From assembly GCA_964349045.1 (NCBI GenBank), contig CAYGFI010000010.1, forward strand, positions 1-60,005: a stretch of 60,005 nt of DNA, written 5' to 3'. Made by a program: the position numbers and the translations under genes. The notes below the pieces were generated by a model that saw only the letters and a program-made list of their open reading frames with translations, was not told the origin of the DNA and searched no databases. Positions within the stretch are counted from its first letter, which is position 1. Each line of letters starts with the position of its first letter. Shown in pieces: positions 53,803 to 60,005 of this stretch. The DNA comes from JACJXF01 sp964349045. GTDB lineage: Bacteria > Bacteroidota > Bacteroidia > Bacteroidales > GCA-2748055.

Positions 53803-56565
53803 ATGGATTACAATTTTAAGGAAATCGAAAAGAAATGGCAGCGCTACTGGAATGATCATCATACCTATCGCGTAAAGGTTGATCATTCCCGGCCGAAATA
53901 TTATGTTCTCGATATGTTTCCTTACCCTTCAGGCGCCGGTTTACACGTTGGCCATCCTCTTGGATATATTGCTTCAGACATTTATACCCGTTACAAACGT
54001 TTAAAAGGATTTAACGTTTTGCATCCCATGGGATATGATGCCTTCGGACTTCCTGCCGAGCAGTATGCCATTCAGACCGGTCAGCATCCTGCTGTGACTA
54101 CCGATCAGAATATCCGCCGTTACCGTGAGCAGATGGATAAAATAGGCTTTTCATACGACTGGGAGCGGGAGCTCAGAACTTCAGACCCCGGATATTACAA
54201 ATGGACGCAATGGGCTTTCGTGGAAATGTTCCATCATTACTACGACACAAAAAAAGATAAGGCCATGCCGGTTTCATCTCTCGTGAAACACTTCGAAACA
54301 CAGGGTACCGAAGGTCTGGATGCTGCATCAACAGAAAAACTCAGCTTTACGGCCTCCGAATGGAATCGCTGGGATGAAAAAAAACAGCAGGAAACTCTTC
54401 TCAATTATCGCCTGGCATACCGGGCAGAGACCTTTGTGAACTGGTGCCCCGCGTTGGGAACCGTGCTGGCCAATGACGAGGTTAAAGAGGGAGTTTCGGT
54501 TCGTGGCGGACATCAGGTTGAGCAAAAGAAAATGCAGCAATGGCTGCTCAGGATCACAGCTTATGCTGAAAGACTTCTGAACGGCCTGGATAAGATCGAA
54601 TGGTCTGAATCTCTGAAGGAAATCCAACGTAATTGGATCGGTCGCTCGGAAGGCGCTGTAATGTTCTTTGACCTGGAAAATTCGGATCAGAAAATAGAGA
54701 TTTTCACCACACGCCCTGATACACTTTTCGGCGTAACATTCATGGTAATTGCCCCTGAAAGTGAATTTACCGGCATTCTCACTACTCCTGAACAAAAGAA
54801 AGAGGTCGAAGACTACATTGCTTACACGAAAAAACGCTCTGAGCGTGAGAGGATGACCGAAGCAAAGAAGATTACCGGGGTTTTTACCGGGTCTTATGCA
54901 ATTCATCCATTTACCGGTGAGAAACTTGAGGTATGGATATCGGAGTACGTGCTCATTAGCTATGGAACGGGCGCCATTATGGCTGTTCCTGCTCATGATG
55001 AACGCGATTATGCTTTTGCGAAGCACTTTAAATTGGATATCCGTCCAGTTATTTCCGGGGGAGATATTTCGCAGGCTGCTTTTGATGCAAAAGACGGAAT
55101 TGTAATAAACTCTGAACCTATCAATGGGCTAAGGGTACCTGAGGCAATTAAAAAAATGCTGACTGAGATTGAAAAGAAAGGGATCGGTCAGAGGAAAATC
55201 AACTACCGGCTCAGAGACGCTATTTTCAGCCGCCAGCGATATTGGGGTGAACCTTTTCCTGTTTACTATAAAAACGGACTGCCTTACACCCTGGCTCTGA
55301 AAGACCTCCCCCTGCAGCTCCCGGATATCGATGCGTTTAAACCTACCGAAGATGGCGATCCTCCCCTTGGAAGAGCTCAAAGATGGGAAAATAAAGAGGG
55401 ATATAAATTTGAAATGAGCACAATGCCCGGTTCTGCAGGATCTTCCGCGTATTATCTGCGGTTCATGGATCCGCGTAACAACCGCGAACTCGTATCGCGT
55501 GAAGCCAATGAATACTGGCAGGATGTGGATTTGTATATCGGGGGAATTGAGCATGCCACCGGACACCTTATCTACAGCCGTTTCTGGAACAAATTCCTTT
55601 TCGATATCGGAAAAGTTTGCAAAGATGAAGCTTTTAAAAAACTTGTTAACCAGGGTATGATCCAGGGACGTTCAAATTTTGTTTACCGCATAAAAAACAG
55701 CAATACTTTCGTTTCCCTTAATCTTAAAGATAAACACGAAGTCACTGAACTTCATGTGGATGTAAACATAGTACGCAACGATGTACTCGATCTGGATGCC
55801 TTTAAAAAATGGAACCCTGATTATAAAACTGCCAAATTTATTCTCGAAGACGGAAAATACATTTGTGGCTGGGCGGTTGAAAAAATGTCCAAATCGATGT
55901 ATAATGTTGTGAATCCCGACGATATCATCGATGCATACGGAGCCGACACACTTCGTATGTATGAAATGTTTCTTGGCCCGCTTGAGCAATCGAAACCATG
56001 GGATACCAATGGAATAGATGGCGTTTCAAAGTTCTTACGGAAATTCTGGAAAATGCTTATTGGCGAAGACGGCGCTTTACAGTTAACTGATGAAGTTCCA
56101 TCAAACGAAGAGCTAAAAGTGCTTCACCGTACATTGAAGAAAATCAGCTCCGACATTGAAAAATTCTCATTTAACACTTCGGTGTCAGAGTTTATGATTT
56201 GTCTGAATAGTTTGAATGAACTGAAATGCAGGAATCGTGCAATTCTAGAGCCCCTGGTGATCCTTCTTTCCCCTTTCGCACCTCATATCGCTGAAGAACT
56301 CTGGCAAAACCTGGGTCACTCTTCCAGCATTTCCGATGCAGAACTTCCCACCGCGAATGAGGCGTATCTGGTTGAGAATGAGTTTGAATACCCGGTTTCT
56401 ATCAACGGGAAAATGCGCCTGAAAATTCTTCTCCCCCTCGATATGGAAAATGCGGAGATTGAAAAACAGGTACTGTCGCACGAAATTACAATGAAGTGGC
56501 TCGAAGGCAAACCACACAAGAAGATCATTATTGTTAAAGGAAAAATTATTAACCTCGTTGTATAA
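53803..56565 (+). CDS. leuS: Leucyl-tRNA synthetase
   Basis: Class I synthetase that charges tRNA-Leu. About 920 residues from ATG 53803 (MDYNFKEIEKKWQRYW), preferred over a TTG 27 bp upstream. The HIGH motif is HVGH in PYPSGAGLHVGHPLGY, the CP1 editing domain follows (TTRPDTLFGVTFMV, GTGAIMAVPAHDERDY), and the KMSKS motif is EKMSKSMYNVVNPDD. The C-terminal anticodon-binding helical domain closes with a short tail. It is followed 8 bp later by the M23 gene. Confidence 0.97.
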   Translation: MDYNFKEIEKKWQRYWNDHHTYRVKVDHSRPKYYVLDMFPYPSGAGLHVGHPLGYIASDIYTRYKRLKGFNVLHPMGYDAFGLPAEQYAIQTGQHPAVTTDQNIRRYREQMDKIGFSYDWERELRTSDPGYYKWTQWAFVEMFHHYYDTKKDKAMPVSSLVKHFETQGTEGLDAASTEKLSFTASEWNRWDEKKQQETLLNYRLAYRAETFVNWCPALGTVLANDEVKEGVSVRGGHQVEQKKMQQWLLRITAYAERLLNGLDKIEWSESLKEIQRNWIGRSEGAVMFFDLENSDQKIEIFTTRPDTLFGVTFMVIAPESEFTGILTTPEQKKEVEDYIAYTKKRSERERMTEAKKITGVFTGSYAIHPFTGEKLEVWISEYVLISYGTGAIMAVPAHDERDYAFAKHFKLDIRPVISGGDISQAAFDAKDGIVINSEPINGLRVPEAIKKMLTEIEKKGIGQRKINYRLRDAIFSRQRYWGEPFPVYYKNGLPYTLALKDLPLQLPDIDAFKPTEDGDPPLGRAQRWENKEGYKFEMSTMPGSAGSSAYYLRFMDPRNNRELVSREANEYWQDVDLYIGGIEHATGHLIYSRFWNKFLFDIGKVCKDEAFKKLVNQGMIQGRSNFVYRIKNSNTFVSLNLKDKHEVTELHVDVNIVRNDVLDLDAFKKWNPDYKTAKFILEDGKYICGWAVEKMSKSMYNVVNPDDIIDAYGADTLRMYEMFLGPLEQSKPWDTNGIDGVSKFLRKFWKMLIGEDGALQLTDEVPSNEELKVLHRTLKKISSDIEKFSFNTSVSEFMICLNSLNELKCRNRAILEPLVILLSPFAPHIAEELWQNLGHSSSISDAELPTANEAYLVENEFEYPVSINGKMRLKILLPLDMENAEIEKQVLSHEITMKWLEGKPHKKIIIVKGKIINLVV

Positions 56566-56573
56566 CCTATCTC

Positions 56574-57821
56574 ATGCGAAAATCTCCTGTTGAAATCACG
56601 ATAATTGCGTCTACTATCATTCTGAGTGTTTTGCTGGTTTGGTATTATTCGCAAATCCCGGTTAAAGATCGCCGGTTAAGCATTGTTCCGGAGGTGGAGG
56701 TCATTGCCACTCCGGTAGTGCAATACGTTTACGGTTTACCCGTCGATTCTTTTATTGTCGGGGGAGGTGTGGTTCGTTCCAACCAGATGCTATCTGTTTT
56801 ATTAAGCAATCTTGGAGTTTCAGGGATCGGCATAAACAGGATTGTGGAAAAAACAAAACCGGTTTTTGATGTCAGGAAATTTAAAGCCGGTAACAAATAT
56901 GTTACCTTCAGCAGTTTTGATAGTATTCCGCAACTCCAATATTTTGTTTATGAAAAGGATGCGGTAAATTACCTGGTGATTGGTATAAAAGACAGCATTG
57001 AAGTATGGAACGGAATTAAACAGATTGACACGGTACAGAATACCTTTGCCGGCAGCATACAATCATCGCTTTGGAATACATTTGCTGACAGGGGCGCCAA
57101 TCCAATGATGGCTAACGAATTATCAGAGATATATGCTTGGACGATAGATTTTTTCGGTTTACAGCAAGGCGATAGTATGAGGGTTGTTTACGACGAATAC
57201 TTTGTTGATTCAATTTCAATTGGCATTGGGACCATTCATGGCGCCTGGTTCAGACACATGAAAAAAGATTTCTGGGCAATACCTTTTATGCAGGACAGTC
57301 TGGTAAGTTTTTTTGATGATAAAGGACAGAGCCTGCGTAAGGCTTTTCTAAAAGCTCCACTGCGGTTTTCGAGGATCAGCAGCAGGTTTTCGAATTCGAG
57401 AATGCACCCGGTCTTAAAGATCCGCAGACCCCATCACGGGGTGGATTACGCGGCCCCGGTTGGTACCCCGGTTTATTCCATAGGGGATGGAGTTGTGGTT
57501 CAGACAGGTTATAACGGGGGTGCGGGTAATATGGTAAAAATCAAACACAATTCCGTTTATTCCACGGCTTACCTTCACCTAAAAGGTTATGCCGGAGGAA
57601 TCAGAAAAGGAGTATATGTTAAACAGGGAGAGGTTATTGGTTTTGTAGGTAGCTCAGGACTTTCCACGGGTCCCCATCTTGATTTCCGGTTTTATAAAAA
57701 TGGAAGTCCGGTTGATCCTCTTAAGGTTGAAGCTCCGCCGGTTGAACCGGTTAAAAAAGAAAATTTATCATCCTTCGAGGTCAGGAAGATTATTGTAATG
57801 GAAATTATTGAAAATTTTTAA
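56574..57821 (+). CDS. M23-family peptidoglycan endopeptidase-like protein
   Basis: A 415-residue envelope protein with an N-terminal membrane helix or signal (about 8-24), a LysM-like/OapA-type region (LLSNLGVSGIGINRIVEK) and a LytM/M23 domain at about 275-385. Metal and catalytic sites: His287/His288 and Asp291 in HHGVDYAAP, His335 in YLHL, and His368 in GPHLDFRF. The usual HxH ends in Asp here (HLD), so the last zinc ligand is changed. Likely a cross-link cleaving hydrolase or an activator. It follows leuS by 8 bp. Confidence 0.88.
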   Translation: MRKSPVEITIIASTIILSVLLVWYYSQIPVKDRRLSIVPEVEVIATPVVQYVYGLPVDSFIVGGGVVRSNQMLSVLLSNLGVSGIGINRIVEKTKPVFDVRKFKAGNKYVTFSSFDSIPQLQYFVYEKDAVNYLVIGIKDSIEVWNGIKQIDTVQNTFAGSIQSSLWNTFADRGANPMMANELSEIYAWTIDFFGLQQGDSMRVVYDEYFVDSISIGIGTIHGAWFRHMKKDFWAIPFMQDSLVSFFDDKGQSLRKAFLKAPLRFSRISSRFSNSRMHPVLKIRRPHHGVDYAAPVGTPVYSIGDGVVVQTGYNGGAGNMVKIKHNSVYSTAYLHLKGYAGGIRKGVYVKQGEVIGFVGSSGLSTGPHLDFRFYKNGSPVDPLKVEAPPVEPVKKENLSSFEVRKIIVMEIIENF

Positions 57822-58045
57822 ATCTAGCAGATTCACCATCACGAAAGAACCTATACTTTTAAAAATACGAATTGAATTTTGGCGCGCAGAAATTTGTGAA
57901 AAAGTTATTTTCTGTACCAATTGTGGGTTGTGAAATCTGAATCCTTAATCTTACAACTACTATATTTCATAGAGCTATTAAACGAAATTAATTAAAGGAT
58001 TTGAGTTATTCAGTACGTTTGTAATAAATAGGGTTAGTTTTTACA

Positions 58046-58076
58046 TTGACTTAAATCATAAAAATATCTATCTTTG
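58046..58076 (+). promoter_or_regulatory. Bacteroidota promoter for the toxin-antitoxin operon
   Basis: TTG (58046-58048), 20 bp, then a perfect TAnnTTTG box TATCTTTG (58069-58076). Predicted start is near 58083, 25 bp before the antitoxin ATG. This is the clearest promoter in the window. Confidence 0.75.
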
Positions 58077-58079
58077 AAG

Positions 58080-58100
58080 CTTAATAGTAATTGTATTAAG
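58080..58100 (+). promoter_or_regulatory. Operator-like inverted repeat at the toxin-antitoxin start site
   Basis: Perfect 7-bp arms CTTAATA and TATTAAG enclose GTAATTG, exactly over the predicted transcription start. Type II antitoxins usually bind such sites to repress their own operon. Confidence 0.6.
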
Positions 58101-58107
58101 AAAGATC

Positions 58108-58329
58108 ATGAATTTCCAATACATAACTGATAGAAAAGGAAAAAAGAGCGCTGTTCAGCTTCCCATGAACGAATGGGAACAAATTCAAAAGGATCTTGAA
58201 GAACTTGACCGTTTAAGGAATAAAAAACTTTTTTTGACTGAACTGGCTGAAGCCGTTGAGGAAATGAAGCTGATATTAGGAGGCAAAAAACAAGCCCGGA
58301 ACGCTGAAGATTTCCTTAATGAGCTTTAA
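58108..58329 (+). CDS. Antitoxin of a RelE/ParE-type pair
   Basis: A 73-residue charged protein: a short beta-rich N-terminus (FQYITDRKGKKSAVQLPMNE) then a long helix (DLEELDRLRNKKLFLTELAE) and a tail NAEDFLNEL suited to wrap the toxin. It resembles Phd/RelB-like antitoxins of Bacteroidota. It overlaps the toxin gene by 11 bp, with promoter and palindrome upstream. Expected to neutralise the toxin and repress the operon. Confidence 0.82.
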   Translation: MNFQYITDRKGKKSAVQLPMNEWEQIQKDLEELDRLRNKKLFLTELAEAVEEMKLILGGKKQARNAEDFLNEL

Positions 58330-58645
58330 TGTAAAATCCATATCTGTTTTTGAAAGGCAAGCTAAACGTCTGATTAAAAAATTCCCGTCGCTTAAAAAGG
58401 AAATCCAGGAACTTATCAAAGAGTTAATGGAAGTGCCCGAAAAAGGGACTTCGATTGGCCACAACTGTTATAAAATACGCCTTGCCATTGCCAGTAAAAG
58501 AAAAGGTAAATCCGGTGGCGCACGTGTTATAACTCACGTAATTTTTAAGGATGATACCGTTTACCTGCTCTCCATTTACGATAAGTCGGATATTGAAAAC
58601 CTTACCGATAAAGATATACTGGAACTTATTAAACTTATTCCATAA
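58319..58645 (+). CDS. RelE/ParE-superfamily toxin
   Basis: A 108-residue toxin-fold protein. ISVFERQAKRLIKKFPSLKK, helices to about 45, then the strand block YKIRLAIASKRKGKSGGARV and VYLLSIYDKSDIENLTDKDI match RelE/HigB/ParE superfamily members. RelE-type enzymes cut mRNA in the ribosome; ParE types poison gyrase. Which applies cannot be told from sequence alone. Confidence 0.85.
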   Translation: MSFNVKSISVFERQAKRLIKKFPSLKKEIQELIKELMEVPEKGTSIGHNCYKIRLAIASKRKGKSGGARVITHVIFKDDTVYLLSIYDKSDIENLTDKDILELIKLIP

Positions 58646-58979
58646 AAGTCCAGACTTGCCGGGGTTCTTATTTATAGTAGTTTATTATTAATAGGCTTCT
58701 TTTTTTGTAGAAAAAGATATTCCCCCACTTTCTTTCATACCTGACGATTGTTCTTGCATTATCTCAGGCATTCTTCTAATGTGAATTTCAAATCCATTAG
58801 CTTTAAATGTTATTTCTCCCTGTAAAAGTTTTTTAGTCCAATACACAAGCTATGCGATTATTGTAAATGCCCTGATGCTAAATTTAAATAGGTTAAGGAG
58901 ATGTTGATTTATCGGGAACTATAATGCAGCATTATGCTTAAATAGCTTTGGATCGTGGGCCGGGAGGGGACGAAGAAGG
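58646..58979. other. 334-bp gap containing a minus-strand gene remnant
   Basis: On the minus strand an open frame without start (58846 to stop at 58688) reads TKKLLQGEITFKANGFEIHI and continues RRMPEIMQEQSSGMKESGGI with plausible codon use. It is closed upstream by a TAG, so it appears to be the 3' end of a truncated gene; no family recognised. The rest of the gap shows nothing. Confidence 0.45.
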
Positions 58980-59534
58980 TTATTTCTCTTTCGAAGGATT
59001 AAATCCTATTTTGGGGCGGTTCTTATATTCAAGTTCTTCCTGTTTGTTTTTTTCAAGTTGTTTCAGGTATTCAAAAATAAGCATTATTTTATCGTCCTGC
59101 TCAATATCTTTCTTTTCAAGCTGTTCAAGCTTTTGGAGTATATCTTTGTGTATGGAAAGTAATTCACGCATTTTAATAAAAACTTCTATTATTTTAATGC
59201 TCATCTGTGTTGCGCGGGAACTCTTTAAAACGTTTGCCAATTGCAATACTCCATGTTCGGTAAAGACGTATGGCAAAGCTCCTCCAAGGTGTTGTTTAGA
59301 AGGTATCGCATTTTGCGATACCATGATTTCAATTTCCTCATTTGTCAGTTGAAACATAAAATGCAAGGGGAACTTTTCTATATTTCTTTTTACCTGCTCC
59401 CTTAAACGTATGGCCATAACATCAAAAAGTACAGCCAGATCCCTGTCCAACATCACTTTCTTTCCCCTGATAACATAAATCTTATCCATTACAACTTCAT
59501 CAGGGATGGTAACAAGCATGTCCTTTTTAGTCAT
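58980..59534 (-). CDS. ORF6N-domain DNA-binding protein
   Basis: A 184-residue protein with an ORF6N domain at about 10-100 (VMDKIYVIRGKKVMLDRDLA, LREQVKRNIEKFPLHFMFQL, ALPYVFTEHGVLQLANVL) and a helical C-terminal tail (about 115-165). ORF6N is found in phage antirepressor-like and accessory regulators. The segment MVSQNAIPSK is encoded by a 21-bp palindrome (59301-59321), and the promoter carries a related palindrome. Autoregulation is likely. Confidence 0.85.
   Translation of the reverse strand: MTKKDMLVTIPDEVVMDKIYVIRGKKVMLDRDLAVLFDVMAIRLREQVKRNIEKFPLHFMFQLTNEEIEIMVSQNAIPSKQHLGGALPYVFTEHGVLQLANVLKSSRATQMSIKIIEVFIKMRELLSIHKDILQKLEQLEKKDIEQDDKIMLIFEYLKQLEKNKQEELEYKNRPKIGFNPSKEK
59301..59321. 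repeat. Palindrome inside the ORF6N gene
   Basis: Nine-base arms GGTATCGCA and TGCGATACC around TTT. The core TCGCA-N3-TGCGA is identical to the core over the ORF6N promoter. It encodes VSQNAIP in the protein. Confidence 0.8.
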
Positions 59535-59550
59535 AGTATTCCGGTTTTCA

Positions 59551-59589
59551 CAAAACTAATTTATATTTCTTTGAGGTCGCAATTTGCGA
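59551..59589 (-). promoter_or_regulatory. ORF6N promoter with overlapping operator palindrome
   Basis: Minus strand: TTG (59582-59580), 21 bp, TAGTTTTG (59558-59551), a perfect TAnnTTTG box 16 bp before the ATG. The palindrome TCGCA-ATT-TGCGA (59577-59589) covers the -33 element, so a bound repressor would block polymerase. Confidence 0.7.
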
Positions 59590-59617
59590 TCTTAAAACAT
59601 TTTACTTACCAGGGGAT

Positions 59618-59836
59618 GTGACTTTTCCAACTTGCTCTGCAGGTCATTCAGATTATTTAGATGTTGCCTCCCATTCAATCCTCTATACTTATAACCTCAT
59701 GCAAACCTGGCTGGCGGTTCTGGTTTTTGAACTTACAGGTGATATACCAGCAATTGAGCATATCCCCCAATCCTTAATATCGAAAATGAAGAAATCTCGG
59801 CTTACAGGATGTGAAATTTTTGAAATATTTAAGTAA
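59618..59836 (+). CDS. Unrecognised 72-residue ORF
   Basis: An open frame (MTFPTCSAGHSDYLDVASHS ... KKSRLTGCEIFEIFK) with codons unlike a chance frame in its second half. The tail is vaguely like the C-termini of small immunity proteins, but this is not a supported assignment. It may be the 3' part of a truncated gene. Confidence 0.3.
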   Translation: MTFPTCSAGHSDYLDVASHSILYTYNLMQTWLAVLVFELTGDIPAIEHIPQSLISKMKKSRLTGCEIFEIFK

Positions 59837-59899
59837 AGGCACAGGTGATACACAACTATATTTTACGGAACTATCTCTCTTGATTTATTATTGAATAAC

Positions 59900-60005
59900 G
59901 TGCATGGCTCTAATTACGGTAGAATAGAAAACGGCCAAAGAGAGATTTCCAAGGCCGCTGTAGATAAAATTGCGAAGTTTTTTAATATTAACATTGACGA
60001 GCTGG
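59900..60005 (+). pseudogene. Partial XRE-type HTH regulator, 5' half degraded, cut by window end
   Basis: The frame reads SNYGRIENGQREISKAAVDK then IAKFFNINIDEL, the third helix and following helices of a Cro/cI-type HTH domain. Upstream the frame lacks an ATG and the first HTH helices, so the gene seems truncated or frameshifted at its 5' end. The 3' end lies beyond the window. Confidence 0.5.

Overview
The window looks like a chromosomal segment of a Bacteroidota bacterium, probably of the Bacteroidales/Marinilabiliales type. The evidence is the mraZ-to-ftsZ division and wall cluster in Bacteroidota order, several TAnnTTTG promoter boxes, rare Shine-Dalgarno sequences, a glycine-lipid acyltransferase pair, and families typical of the phylum (DUF4252, DUF3857/transglutaminase, ORF6N, Cys-Lys lipoproteins, GH29 and GH2 enzymes). 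The genus cannot be named from the sequence.

Layout. 1-11.4 kb, plus strand: mfd, then a tight envelope run of coaX, an outer-membrane protein, a TPR protein, lptC, a tiny membrane protein, a GldE/CorC-like CBS protein and a PpiD-like foldase. 11.5-27.3 kb, minus strand: a near-complete dcw operon (mraZ, rsmH, ftsL, ftsI, murE, mraY, murD, ftsW, murG, murC, ftsQ, ftsA, ftsZ) ending in yqeY. Neighbours mostly overlap by 1-8 bp, and four 10-bp MraZ-type operator repeats lie in front of mraZ. 27.5-29.5 kb, plus: two acyltransferases resembling the glycine-lipid genes glsA and glsB. 29.6-41.9 kb: a PurF-like amidotransferase, a GT2 plus LPG-synthase-like membrane pair, a metallophosphoesterase, DoxX, SRPBCC, a D-lyxose isomerase-like cupin and two tandem DUF3857/transglutaminase-like proteins.

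42-49.5 kb is accessory and partly decayed. It holds a lipoprotein, the remains of a GH5 glycanase, a GH29 fucosidase, a membrane-protein fragment, an orphan antitoxin-like gene abutting a GH2 glycosidase, an intact tRNA-Arg(CCG), and a damaged tRNA-Arg(CCU)-like copy with a 29-nt D-loop insertion. 49.5-51.9 kb is an ECF sigma/anti-sigma pair flanked by two DUF4252 proteins. 52.2-57.8 kb holds a polytopic membrane protein, leuS and an M23 peptidase. 57.8-60.0 kb holds a RelE/ParE toxin-antitoxin pair with promoter and palindrome, gene remnants, and an ORF6N gene whose promoter carries an operator-like palindrome.

The features least explained by known genes are the short-period repeat arrays, several in 8-bp steps. 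They occur between ftsA and ftsZ, as an inverted pair between glsB and the PurF-like gene, beside the tRNA remnant, upstream of the DUF4252 gene, and at the window start. The second is the ORF6N gene with matching palindromes over its -33 box and inside its coding sequence. I found no CRISPR array, no intact insertion sequence and no recognisable defence system.
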